Shown here piece by piece: positions 1-11,794 of a stretch of DNA of 64,000 nucleotides (its first letter is position 1; the number at the start of each line of letters is the position of its first letter). This stretch comes from Rotaria macrura (taxonomy: Eukaryota > Rotifera > Eurotatoria > Philodinida > Philodinidae): the NCBI GenBank assembly GCA_900239685.1, contig OENT01000604.1:29427-93426 (forward strand). Reading direction: 5' to 3'. Made by a program: the position numbers and the translations under genes. The notes under the pieces are model-generated. The model saw nothing but the letters and a program-made list of their open reading frames with translations, had not been told where the DNA came from and searched no databases.

Positions 1-482
1 CTCTGCGTCATGATTTTTAAAGATAAATAAATATTGTTGAGTGCAAAGTGAGTGAGATGTATATTTTTTCTATTGTACTCAAAACAGTCTATTTTTAAGT
101 TGCCTCACATTCGTAGATACTCTTTTTTAAATGCAATGAGTCTACTCATCACTTGAAGATCGTCTGCTTACTCAAACAAAAATGATTTGTCTGTCATTAT
201 TACTCTGTTGACAAACTTTTAGTAGAAATTTCGACAATTGATTATGTCTGTTTAAATTTATCTCTCAGAAGAAACAAAAAAAACGCTTCATTTATCAAAT
301 TTATAAATATGTAAAATATAGAAGAAGAAAAAATCAACTTGATAAAATTGAATTGCATACGTGATTTTTTAAATCATAAAAAAAATATTCTTTTATTTTT
401 GTTCGTGTCCTTTTTTTATGCATACAAACAAACGGATGAACCATGACTAGCTAGCAAATAAAACCGAGTGACATTATCAATA
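1..482. other. 3' flank of otopetrin gene, no gene seen
   Basis: AT-rich sequence downstream of the otopetrin stop codon. It probably contains the 3' untranslated region; no open frame or repeat that I can support. Confidence 0.5.
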
Positions 483-3400
483 TTAAGTTTCAGCGTCTTG
501 ATTATGATTCACATTCGAGGAACGATGAGCTTCATTTTGTTCAATTGGTCTTGCTTTATCGTGAAATTCAGGATCATTGTAAACTTCTTGCCAAATATCG
601 GCTAGACATACACTCGAATGAAAACGATAAAATATTGATAATGGTGATGTAAATGCTTGTATTATAGCCCATGTACCAGTATCGTAGTATGAAGCTTGTA
701 TGGGATTTAATCTTACTTTTTTTGCTGATAATGAATCATGTAACCATATAGCTATAAAATAGTAATTTAATTATTTAAATTACATCAAAAATATGAAAAA
801 CATGAACGAAAAAAGAAGAATCATTTACCGAGATTTGTTAATAATAAAGCTGTGATTGACTCTCGTCCTGGTTTATTTCTCAATTCTGATTTTGTTCTAA
901 CTCGTCTCTGAAGTGCATCCAGAATAAAACCTGATTGAAGAAATGTTTGACATATTGCTAAAAATCCAATCGATATTTCAATGCCAATAGGTAATTTGCC
1001 TGGAGGTTCTTTAACAAATATCGATGCAAATAATCCAAAAAATGAATATCCAAAATCCCCGACTGTTGTTATTATGATTAGTACTTGATCGAATACATCA
1101 ACATGGGCTTCTTTATCGTGAAAAAGTTTAGTCGTGTGCATAAATGATGTACAAACTATGGACAGAGAAACAACAAGTAAGACGAGTTCAGTTATATGTG
1201 CTACCGAAGTCGCATCCTCATTAAGGAGATATGTTGGTATCAGTGTTAGAATTGTCAATAAAAATATGATACCACCAAGAAGTAAGCCACGTGATGCACG
1301 TGCACAATTTATTTTAAATACATGTCGATCACCGAAACGTAATATTGATCGTTGTCTACTTTTACCAACATTTCTCCACATGATAAAGAATACAGTTAAT
1401 GATATAAGACTGTATTCAATTAAACATGGATATAAATAAACATTCAAACTTTCCTCAATTTGAGTTATAAATGCAAGTGTAGTTTTAGTTCCATTTGTAC
1501 CACTCTGAACACTAGGCCCTGCTCTTGTAATAGACGTTGAATTTGTATCATTGAAATAATCAGAAGTCGTTGTGAATAGAGCTAAAGAGAATTAAAATTT
1601 CATCTGAGGAAATCTATTTCGAAATCAGTAACATCTAGTGTCAAATGTTCTAATCTAGTTTTGAAGGTAGAGAGAACAGAATACGGATCATAGATATTGA
1701 CTTCAGAAATTTTCGTTCTTACTTGTAGGAATAACCATAGAATACATGATTTTTGATCTTATATAAGCTTTCCGAATACTAGATAAAAATTTCATATTAT
1801 TCGATAAATGTCAATAAAATCTCTGTCAGATCTCACAACAGAGTAGGTTTCGAATAAAATAATCAAACCTACGTTGAAATATTCATAGATTGACAGTTCT
1901 TTAGTTCTAATTGAGACTAACTTCAACTGCATAATTGTATGAACCCCTTATACTCATACAATTATTATAATAATGATTTCAACACGTATAGTTTTCGAAG
2001 CAGTATATATCGTATAACCAGACACTGGCCCACCTATACAAATATAGTATGATGATGAGCCAGTTTATTAACTTTGATGTAAAACGATCATCCCTCTATT
2101 TCTGTAGATACTATGCAACACTATTGAAGACGAGCAATTTTCTTTTTTATCACTAAAGTACTTTAAGAAGCGTTTACCACAATTTTGTCAACTTTACAAT
2201 ATGTATTTCAGCTGCTAACTGAAAATCAAGATGCTTGATCAATTCTCAAGTTTCGAAATTGTGACGCAATGACATGCTCTCATTTTCGTCACCGAAAAAC
2301 ATTACGACTATCGTATTTCTATAGAAAACCTATTCAAAAATCAACCATTCTTGATCTTTCACTATTTATCTGAAGTAGACGTAAACTATAACTTTCGTCT
2401 AATGTCTATTAGATTTTAAATATATACCAGTAGTTGCATTCAGCATTGAATTCGTTACATCCGACGTCGTACCAGGTGCTTCATTTGCTTCCGGCTTTTT
2501 ATGTAATTGTTCCAATGTTTCGAAGACAATAGCTAACAGGAATATTGAATGAAAGGATTTTTCAAAAGAAAAATTCTAAAATTCAACTATATTCTTACCT
2601 TCAAACCATGTACAAAAATTAGCTATAATTACATGAATAAGGCCGATTTTTGCCGTAGAATGATAACGATTGATCACAAGCTGAAAAAAATATTGAAAAA
2701 CAAAATTCAAAGTATTTCTATTCAAATTCGAAGTATAAAAAGACTTACATTTCCATATCGGAATAAAAACGAAAATTGTACACAATGAAAAAAAAATCGA
2801 AAGATATAAGTGACGGATTTCGTTACCATGACTACCGTAGAATAGGAAGTGGATGGTGCGGCGCGATGTTGTTTCTCATTTATGGTTACTACTGTTTTTG
2901 CCAATTCAATTATAGTTAATAGGAGACCGCCCATACAAAGCACTCGAATACGAAATGAATAGAAACATATTTTACGTATTTATTTATTTTTAACACTTAC
3001 ATCCAGCACCAGCTCTCATGAATAATCCACCTGTATTATTAATATCAGGATAATAGAACATATCTTCCGATTTTTTTACTGTTATATCAATATATTCTTC
3101 ATTATTATGAGCATTTTCAGTTTGTTTCACCCAGGTTTGACGAAATTTAATTATGTCAAAAGTACACCATACCATCCATACAATTGACACAGCGTAGACA
3201 TAAGAATAAACAATCTAAAACAAATATAATCCTATGAATATTAAACAATAAAACAGAAATACCTGCATTGTTGTTCGAAGATATGTTTCTTCTTGTCGTA
3301 TAGCTAAAACAAGTACCATACAAACAATGAAAACAACCAGTAATGCACCGATTTCCATCATAAAATTTGAAGGTGGTAAAATTCGTTTCTCTCCATCTCT

Positions 3401-4987
3401 ATACATAGATTAAGTTCAACAATATGTAGATCATGAATGTAATAGAACGAGATAGAGAATCCTAACCGATCTCCATGTTCAAGACGACGCGCTCGATTTG
3501 TCTCGTCGGATGATCCAATCAAGCCAGATGGAGGTTGTGACGGTAGCGCAGGTGCCCGATGAGAAGAACGAGGTGTTGAATTTCCATAATAACTTGGAAT
3601 TTCATTTTGTTGATCATCTGTAGTCATATATGGTGCACCTGGTGCATTGTCAGGACGATTGTCATCGTATTCATAAGAATTTATGTTATTTTTTCGGTTT
3701 ATCATATGAGGATCTGATACCTCAAGCCCGACGCTATCAACATCGATACCTTGTAGTTGATTCTAAAATAGAAGACAGTTTATAATTAAAATTCGAGAAA
3801 AAGCTTGTTAGCGCAGCCGAGTTGGAGCTAAAATGTGGAACTCACATAGCTTCATACGCTACTAGAAAGCACAGAAAATGTAATATGAAGAATTTTTTTT
3901 TCGCGTTTTCTTTTTCTGATAGGCGCCCTATGTTTCATTTTCATGTTTGCTATTCACTCGTTAGTTTCCATTTTTCTTAATTTTACATTTTTCTTATTAA
4001 CAACATTGGAAGAAGCGGCAGATAATGTTGTAATATATGACGATAATAGAATGCTGGTTGCTATGTCTGTAATGGATTCATACACTGGTTTCTATGGTCT
4101 GTAATGATGGAAGGGAGGGGAAGTTCTGTTATCCCCTGAGGGGGGAGAGGAGCATAAAAAATCTCACTCTTAAATTTCCACTCACTATGTTCTTCGAAAA
4201 CATATGTGAGTTCCACAAAATATGAATCTTTGTTATTTTACCAGTGGTCTATCAACATATTGTGATCGATAAGCACTTGCTATCATTCTTGTTCGATTAT
4301 TGTCATATACTTGCATTGATGATGGAATATTCGATTCTTTTAAAGTAACATGTGGTTTCTCATCATTTTTAAATACATTTGATTCACTGAGATAATTCTC
4401 ATCTTGTAGTTCATAGAAATCACTTGCTTCTTCATCATCTTTTTGAGGATTATCTAATTGATTAGAATTATTTACAATGCCTAAATTATTCATTGCATCT
4501 AAATATGAAAATAAATACAATCAAATTTCGTCTTTGTTTTCTATTGATAAATACATTGTGTTGTTTTTGGTACATTTTTAATTTGAGATGGAATTGGTGG
4601 TGGAGTTCTTCGACGAGGTTGAGCTGCTTGTAAGAATCTTGTTGATTGCAGATCGGTTTTTGTTGTTGCTTTGATCTGTTTTGGATTCGATGCAGATCTT
4701 TTGTTAGATGGTACGACTGATGAAGACACGAGTGAGACAAAATTGTCATTATCATCATCATCATAATTCTGTTTAGATGTAGCTGACACAGTAGGACGTG
4801 ATGCAAATGGTTGACGAGGTGGTGGAGAACTTCTGGATAATCCATTTGGTCTATCACTCATATCAAACTTCTGAACAGCTTGACGAACTGTTGAATAATT
4901 TTGTTGCAGAAAAGAACGATTGTCTAAATGAGGATTCAATATTCTTGATGTTTGTTGCGATGTATAGGGTGGTGACAACTGAGACAT
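483..4987 (-). CDS. OTOP: Otopetrin family proton channel (10 exons)
   Basis: Otopetrins are proton-selective plasma-membrane channels with 12 transmembrane helices in two related halves. Deduced exons (complement): 4555-4987, 4242-4498, 3467-3762, 3263-3398, 3001-3214, 2749-2942, 2599-2680, 2428-2532, 829-1581, 483-751. Every join keeps frame and has GT/AG borders; the sum is 2739 nt (912 aa). Family-like segments: a first helix near residue 345 (FMMEIGALLVVF), GGLFMRAGAG before helix 3, KIGLIHVIIANFCTWFEG (the family's R/K-x-GL-x-H-x-I..N-x-C-x-W block), PCLIEYSLISLTVFFIMWRN, and the C-terminal PLSIFYRFHSSVCLADIW. The first ~330 residues are low-complexity, acidic and proline-rich (SSPPPRQP, RTPPPIPS), an unusually long cytosolic N terminus. 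The start is the first in-frame ATG, with TTTTTATAAAAG about 40 nt upstream. One intron (3763-4241) carries an inverted-repeat insertion. Family assignment is firm; paralog identity is not. Confidence 0.9.
3834..4217. mobile_element. Short inverted-repeat element (MITE-like) in otopetrin intron
   Basis: A 384-bp block bounded by perfect 15-bp inverted repeats, TGTGGAACTCACATA at 3834-3848 and its complement at 4203-4217. It fills most of an intron that is much longer than its closest neighbours in the gene. There is no coding capacity. Flanks are A-rich (aaa on both sides), so the target duplication is not resolvable. A very similar end sequence (catatgtgagttcaac) occurs alone near 33017-33032. 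Confidence 0.6.
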
Positions 4988-7532
4988 TTTAAGGAAAAAA
5001 TTTCAGAGCTCAAAGTTCGACGATACTTTTATAAAAAGAGCATGTTAGCGTGTGTTGGTTACAAACATGGGTTTGTAACCATTGCAACGCAGAAAAAAAG
5101 AAATGAAAGTGAATCTTATCAGTCATTATTTATTTCATATCTTTGTTTTAAATGAATACGATGTAGGGTGAAGAAGCGCTTACGCCCATTTATATTTATC
5201 ACATTCTTTACAATTGAACTAAATCAAAATATGAGCCTTCCTAGTCGATGACTGTTAGTTTTACTCATTACTGACAAATAAAAGCTAAACAAGGATATGA
5301 TGATATTATTATCACTCAAAAGAAATAATTTTTCAAGTCTTACTTTATTACTATTCTGTTTTTAGGTTATTAGATAATAAAGACTTGTTGTGCTTCCTAT
5401 TGGTTATATTTTTCGCACATTTATTTTTAGAGGAAGATTTCTTTTAGTGCTGACTCAGTAGTACAACACAACTCGTAGGTGTAATTTGGTCTCGAATCAT
5501 GGTGTTTGACTCCTCAATTTTACCTATTACGAATTGCGAACATATTTTCCGAGAATTTAAAATAATTCACTGCAAGTTATGTCAAATAAACGAATGAATA
5601 AAGATTACAAGATCATTATGACAACTGAAACGTGTGTTCTACGAGTCGATTCATATCGATTATGTTGACTTTTGCAATTTTACTACGCCACTCATTTATT
5701 AGTTTCATTTAACATCTTTTTAGTCAAGATTCTAATAAGATTTATGAAAAATTAAAAACTTGGAAATGACTATTTTGTTTAGACCGAAAACCGATTGTAA
5801 ATAAACACTATGATTTTTATTGTCATATTTGAAATAGCAATTTGTTTTTCATCGACATTCATATTTTATTTTCCACTGTATAGTTTGTTTTTGTTAAATT
5901 TCGAGTAATTATCATTATAATGATAATTGGTCATTCAACGAAAAAATAAACCTGCTACATATGTTTTTGTATATCTACAACATTTTAATTATTTCTCATC
6001 GATTTCATTGAAAATAGTGACAGTGATATGAGATACTCTTGAGTATTAGGGTGTTAAACAATTATTGATATCTGTGGGCGTATGAGGGTTGCAAAAAGTC
6101 AAAACATCACACTTAATATCAACACATAACCCTTTACCTGTGTTACTTAAGCAATTGATAAACTCCTTGTAGTCATTTACATTCTAAAGAGATTGTAGAT
6201 CTTTCATTATTTAACAAACACTTTATTTAACATGTTTATCTCTGATGGAAAAAATATGTTGGGAAATAGGGGCGGCGGGGGGGGGGGGTTGATTGTGAAG
6301 AAGTGATACCTCAATTGACACATTTACGTACTAATTTCAGTGACATGAGAGTTTCAAGCTTCCTTATGTGAATTATTAAAGTTTTTGTTTCAAAGACTGA
6401 TAGTTCAACTACGAAATAAATAAAATGCAGAGTTTTCTTTTTGAGATTACATAGGATTGATAGGATTTCAATAATTTGAAATATGGTGATATAGAATAAA
6501 AACAAGTTGTTCATTCACAATACTAATTTCTTGGATTAAGTTTAACATAAAGTTTGAAAAATAGTATCAAAGAAGTAGCTTATATCTATTTTGTCGAATA
6601 TTTTGTTAAGAACACATTCATACCTAAAACCTATCCATAGAGATTAAATGTATCAGTTGTCGGTTTATATAAATTATTTTCACTTACCCAACAAGATTGA
6701 TTGATACTTCAGCAATGATAATGTTGCATAGTAAACGCACTTAGTCATCATAACATCATTGAATTCATTGAGTTACAAGAAAATCATTGTTTAACGGGAT
6801 ATAATAATATTTCAATGAATACTAATACAGATACGCATTGCCAATGGTATCGTTTTCATTCTGCTATAGGTCAATGGAGAGTTTCAAAATTAATCGACTA
6901 GAATCAGAATGTTACATTCTATTCAAATCAAATTTATCCAAATTAAATTAACGGTAATCAGAGTAGTTGCTTAACCCTTGAAAGCCGAATATCCCTTTCA
7001 AGGGGCATTGAAACAATTTCAATGAAATCCAATACATGTGCTAATATGCAAAATTCAACATTTTTTCTGAACTAACATGAACTTGGTGATTATATAGAGA
7101 TGCAACAATAATTTTCAAGTGACTCTTGGGTCGAATAATGGATCTTTCACGACTCGTGATTCTTGTAATCTCACTATTATACATTTTGAAGATTTTTTTA
7201 TTCATAAAAGCAACATGTGTCCCTTTGGGTTTATTAAATAATATTGTGAAACTTTACAAAATGTTGCTGATTTTTTTCTACATCCAATATCTCAACAGTG
7301 CACCACCTCTTTTGACTGAAAATTTCACGACAATTCGAGAATCATGTAAACTGCTGATGAGTAAAATTTGAATCGAAATTATTTTCTTTAAAGTTGTTTC
7401 AAAGTCTAATATTCCTCCTTAAGGACGTTATGCAACTCAAGAAGAAGAACTGGACAGATCATTTTGGTTATATTATTAGCTTATTAAAATTCCATCCTGT
7501 CATCTGCTAGGATATTGTTTTGATTCATCTGG
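4988..7532. other. Intergenic, no gene seen
   Basis: AT-rich spacer upstream of otopetrin. It includes a minus-strand TATA-like stretch near 5022-5035 and a 12-base G run at 6277-6288. The open frames here are short, lysine- or phenylalanine-rich and lack family resemblance. Confidence 0.5.
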
Positions 7533-7759
7533 TCAGTGCGCAGTGGAGCAGAATCTACCCGTGTGCGCCCACGGCCGTGGGGGGAAAATTTTGAAAACCT
7601 AGGGAGTGGGGGAAATTTTTGGAAAAATATTTCCCTCCTTAAAAATATTTTTTCCCTTCTAGACTAGAAGGGAAAAATATTTTACAGCATTCCAAAGCGA
7701 AGCTTACTTGCTAAATTATATATGCATTGATCAGATCTTGGGCTTTTTTCTGGAAATGA

Positions 7760-8251
7760 AGATGTTTATTTGAAATTGTTGATAAAGATACATTTGGTAT
7801 TTGGACAACAGACGGAAAAATAATTACATCGAAAGTAATAAAAGCATTTTATACCAACGAAAAGCTAGCCGATGGTATTCATGATTTTTTATACTTTTAC
7901 TCCCTGATGATATTAAAAGTTAGAAGCGAAGCAGTTTGTAAATCGGCAGCGTCAATTTTAAAAGGACACATACACAATAACTGTTCATTACAGCATGATT
8001 CATTAGATGAAGAAGTCATGTTACATTGGAATGCACCACCAATACATACAGCTGATTTATTTATCAGAAGTTCACTTAATGATTATTTTAGTCATACCAA
8101 AGAAAAACAGTGGTTATTTTATAAAAAATGTGAACAATATCAAGCTTGGAAGCTTGTTTCTCCGGGTTCAGTTGTTTTAAATCGTTCCCAGGTCGAACAA
8201 TCTGATGAAAAGTTCTTACAANNNNNNNNNNNNGCATTAGAAGATTCTTGA
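7760..8251 (+). pseudogene. Remnant open frame inside the hAT element
   Basis: An open frame of about 160 codons runs from just after an in-frame TGA (7757-7759) through the assembly gap to a TGA at 8249-8251. It contains segments such as VRSEAVCKSAASIL and LHWNAPPIHTADLFIRSSLN, which resemble the distal part of transposon-borne proteins I have seen in invertebrates. I cannot assign a domain by eye. It has no convincing own start (first ATG at 7907) and is too short for a hAT transposase of 500-700 residues, so it is most likely a decayed C-terminal fragment. Its position between intact termini supports a transposon origin. Confidence 0.45.
8222..8233. other. Assembly gap (12 N)
   Basis: Twelve undetermined bases inside the hAT element. 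The flanking frame is kept if the gap is truly 12 bases. Confidence 0.99.
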
Positions 8252-8732
8252 AAGATTCTGTTATATGTGATATACCATAGTAGTATTTCAATAAAATTAA
8301 TTATCCTCTCAAAATATCACTAAAGTTATTAATACGAATAAAGTGAATGTAAGATCTTTCGAGGAAAATATAGTATGATCTGATGTAAGATGTCAGAGAC
8401 GACGATTTTTTGTCAGATTCTTGAAAGATTTCGTTCATATGCAAGATCTTGCATGTACAACATAAGATCTTATGTCATATTTTTTGAGCTGGGTTTGTGC
8501 AAGATACAAGTGGGAAGATTACCTGAACCAAACGACAATGTATAATAATATTCTTTTTTTTCTAACGTGTGTTTGCAATGTTTCAAGTTGTTGTTTTTTT
8601 AACATATACGTCTTAAACAAGAGTTCCTTGTTTTATTATTGAATTTTATAGTGGGGGAAATTTTTTGAAAAAAAATTGTCGTGGGGGGAAATTTTCCATT
8701 TTTCCGGCAGATTCTGCAGCCCTGTCAGTGCG

Positions 8733-10972
8733 GCATATAGTTGAATCGATAACTGGAAAACCATGAGTTCGAGACGAAGAGAACATAATTCACTGGGACG
8801 GACGACAAGTATGAATACTCGTATTGTGCAGAAGTCATTCTATTACAAAAGCATAGTAAAAGAACAAACTACCCAAATAGTTTCAAGAAATGAAATTTCA
8901 ACAAACGAGACTGAATGGGTTAACAATAACAAAAAGGAGTTTGATTTACCTAAAACATATGCTCATAAATAGAGAATGGTAACTTAGAATATCCAAACTG
9001 AAGATTCATTTTGTGAGAAAAATAAAATCCCATCGCCGCTCCCTTGTTCCCTATTCCACATACCATCTAGTACTATGAATACATTGTGCTAAGTGATATA
9101 AACTGAATCAAGAAAACAAGTCTCTTTTGCTCAATCAATTTATATAAACATCGACGTAAACAACTATGTACGAATAACTAATCCTATTACTTCATAACAA
9201 GATCGGTTCTTCTTGTCTGTTAGTTTTCTTTACGTGTTAGAGGAACTATGAGTATTCAAATTTGTTAATCGATTTCGTAGCGTAAGTGCTGATCTTCTTT
9301 TTGTTTTATTTGAAACTGTATTGATTCTTGATTTTCATAGTAGTGATGAAATAACTCGCTACTATAGTTCTAACTAAATGATTCAATCGCTCTCATCACT
9401 TTACTGTTTTATGACGACGAAAAATTCTGTTTAAATTATTCTCTCTCTTCTTACAGTCTATGATTAGATAAGTTTCGAATAAATATAACAATAAAGTAAT
9501 TCAGCATATGCACAATTCCTTTAGATAATCACTGATATGTTGGTATTAAAATTGTTCTTTGGAATAGTTCAAATTATTCAAAACACAATAACTTTTTAGT
9601 CGTTTGCATTTTTTCACTTAAATAATAAAGTAAAAATTCGAAACTACCTTTCTAGAAACTCCTCAGTTCGCGGCTTGTTATTATTTCAGCACCAATATTG
9701 ATTGTTTTTTTTAACGAAATCAGAAATATTGCCTAATAAGGTTTGACATTCATTCGCAGACTTTCACAGCACTTGTTAATAGATCGCTCTAGCTTTTAAA
9801 GGTAAGAAAAACGTAAAAAGCTGAAGTATCGAAGATAAATGCTTTTCATTAAAGCAGGTTTCGATGCAAACGTTTGAAAATCTTGTTTTTCCTGTGTTCT
9901 TCTTGAGAAAAATTACAATTTGAATTCATAAACTTCTATATAAAGTCTATTTGTTCAATCATAGAGATTGAAGAGTTTAAAATCAGTTGCATTTTTACAT
10001 AGTTAATCAACAATTGAATAAATAACGAGTTATTACATGAAGAACTTCGCTTGTAGAATGTAACGATCTCCAATCATTTGTCCGTATTGTTGAGATCATT
10101 CCGAAACACTAATGATCTGTTTGATGTGTCTTTACGATAGTGGCCAAAATAGGCAGTCCAATGGAAAAATACAGAGATGAGCAGGGGACATGCTAGAAAC
10201 AATTACTCCTGTCTTATTCCATAGTAAATAATCAGTGCTTCGGGTTTCGATTTAATAATACGAAAATAATAAAAATATCGATTCTGATTCGTGGACAACT
10301 TGATAACGCTTTATAAATTCTGTTGATATGAAGAATTTCTAAAATTTCATAAAACACATTTCACCTTTTAGTTTTGTTTGTGCAGCAAAGAAAGGATAGG
10401 ACTTGAATAAAAATAAAAGAGAATTTCATACATCTTTCGAATGTTTTAATAGCGTAAAATATGAGAATAAACAACTGATCTCCTATACATACATTAATCG
10501 ATCTTCAGTTTTTTATTATAGGTTCTAGTTAAAACTAGGAATATGTACAATTTCATACTGTTCTTTATTAATATTCGATCTGTTATAACAAGCTTCAATC
10601 AATGGATTGAACTTCTTCAGTTGAGTAAGAATACTTTTGGTCATCAAATTTTTCGAGAACTCCTTTCACCTTATTTTTGTCGATGAAGGATACGAGTGCA
10701 AAATGTATTCCTTATTGATACTCCAATTTTTACTCACAGACACTAATAAGAAATTTATCTATTTCATAGCAGGGGATAGCGAAAAATCTGGATGAACTGA
10801 AAATCTCTTGTCACTCGTTCATTTTCTGCAAAGTTTATCTGCAATAGTTCATATTTATAATTATATTATAATACTAAATTTCAAATGATTTTCTAATTCG
10901 AAAACATGAAGTATCTTTTCGCTTAATTATTTCCTTTAGTTAAACTATTGGTCATTTTACCATGAATTTCAA
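8733..10972. other. Intergenic, no gene seen
   Basis: AT-rich spacer without intact coding frames. A 69-codon open frame at 8763-8972 has no homology signal that I recognise. Confidence 0.5.
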
Positions 10973-11323
10973 TACCGAGTGAAAAATATCAAATTACGGG
11001 AGATTTAAGTACGTTATAATCGAATTTTTCTGCACCAAAATCTAAATTACAATCGGTTGAAATCATCGAAACGAACGATAATTTGATTTTTAATCAAGTA
11101 ATTGTCTTAAAAATCTGGTAAAATTTTGATTAAAATCATCTGATCTGGATTTAATAGGATTTTAATCAAAATTTTACCGGATTCTTAAGATAATTACTTG
11201 ATTAAAAATCAAATTATCGTTCGTTTCGGCGATTTCAATCGATTATAATTTAGATTTTGGTGTAGAAAAATCCGATTATAAACTACTCAAATCTTCTAGA
11301 ATCCAATATTTTTTCACTTGGTA
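10973..11323. mobile_element. Palindromic foldback element, copy 1
   Basis: A 351-bp near-palindrome. The left arm from TACCGAGTGAAAAATAT pairs with the right arm ending in ATATTTTTTCACTTGGTA, and the inner arms match over long stretches (for example CGAACGATAATTTGATTTTT on the left and its complement on the right). There is almost no loop (centre near 11145-11155). TA at both borders would fit a TA target duplication. A diverged relative lies at 54348-54706. Confidence 0.7.
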
Positions 11324-11794
11324 CTTCAACTGTTCGAAATGTTATTTCACTTTTACTCGGAATACATAACAATTATTCAAGATACTTTCGCATATTCTTT
11401 TATTGCTATTATTTATTATAATGTAAAACTTAAAATTATTCTATTTGAAAGTAGAATGGAAGATAAATTAACTGAAGAATAACTGATGGATTACTATGTA
11501 ATTTGAAGATCGAAAACTACAATTCTGTAGGACATGAAACATTCAAATTGCCTTTTTAATGTACACATCGTTGATAGAATAACATGTTTTGTTTTTCTAC
11601 GTGCTAATTCCAATGTCATATGAAGAACAAAGAGATTTCATTGAATAAAATCAAATAGGAATTCGCGTTAATATTTTTCTGAATAACACTTGAATTTGTT
11701 CTTTTATTTAAACTTTTAAAAAACATTGAAAAGTATCTAATGGAAATAACATGTGTATCGATGTTATAAATACGTTAAAATTTTAATTTTGTTA
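11324..11794. other. 3' flank of F-box gene, no gene seen
   Basis: AT-rich. It contains a minus-strand AATAAA at 11703-11708, about 90 nt past the F-box stop codon and a plausible polyadenylation signal. Confidence 0.45.

Larger units (their letters stand above)
7541..8724. mobile_element. hAT-type DNA transposon, non-autonomous or decayed
   Basis: The 1184-bp element has imperfect terminal inverted repeats: CAGTGGAGCAGAATCTACC at the left end and, read inward from the right, CAGGGCTGCAGAATCTGCC (15 of 19 identical). It is flanked by a perfect 8-bp direct repeat, TCAGTGCG, at 7533-7540 and 8725-8732. An 8-bp duplication plus termini beginning CAG(G/T)G is the hAT signature. Both ends also carry G-rich subterminal tracts (GTGGGGGAAATTTT type) in inverted orientation. 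The interior has only a partial open frame, interrupted by an assembly gap. Confidence 0.85.

Noticed and set aside
1134..1439. 101-codon plus-strand frame
   Set aside because: It is antisense to the largest otopetrin exon, whose opposite strand encodes clear membrane helices.
6277..6288. Poly-G run, with similar runs near 24540, 56011 and 63765
   Set aside because: Simple homopolymers; no G-quadruplex spacing or other organised structure seen.
8725..8790. tRNA-like A and B box (GGCATATAGTTG, GAGTTCGAGAC) next to the hAT element
   Set aside because: No cloverleaf could be folded: acceptor and anticodon stems do not pair, so neither a tRNA nor a SINE is supported.
8763..8972. 69-codon plus-strand frame
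   Set aside because: Short, low-complexity, with no recognised motif or splice context.
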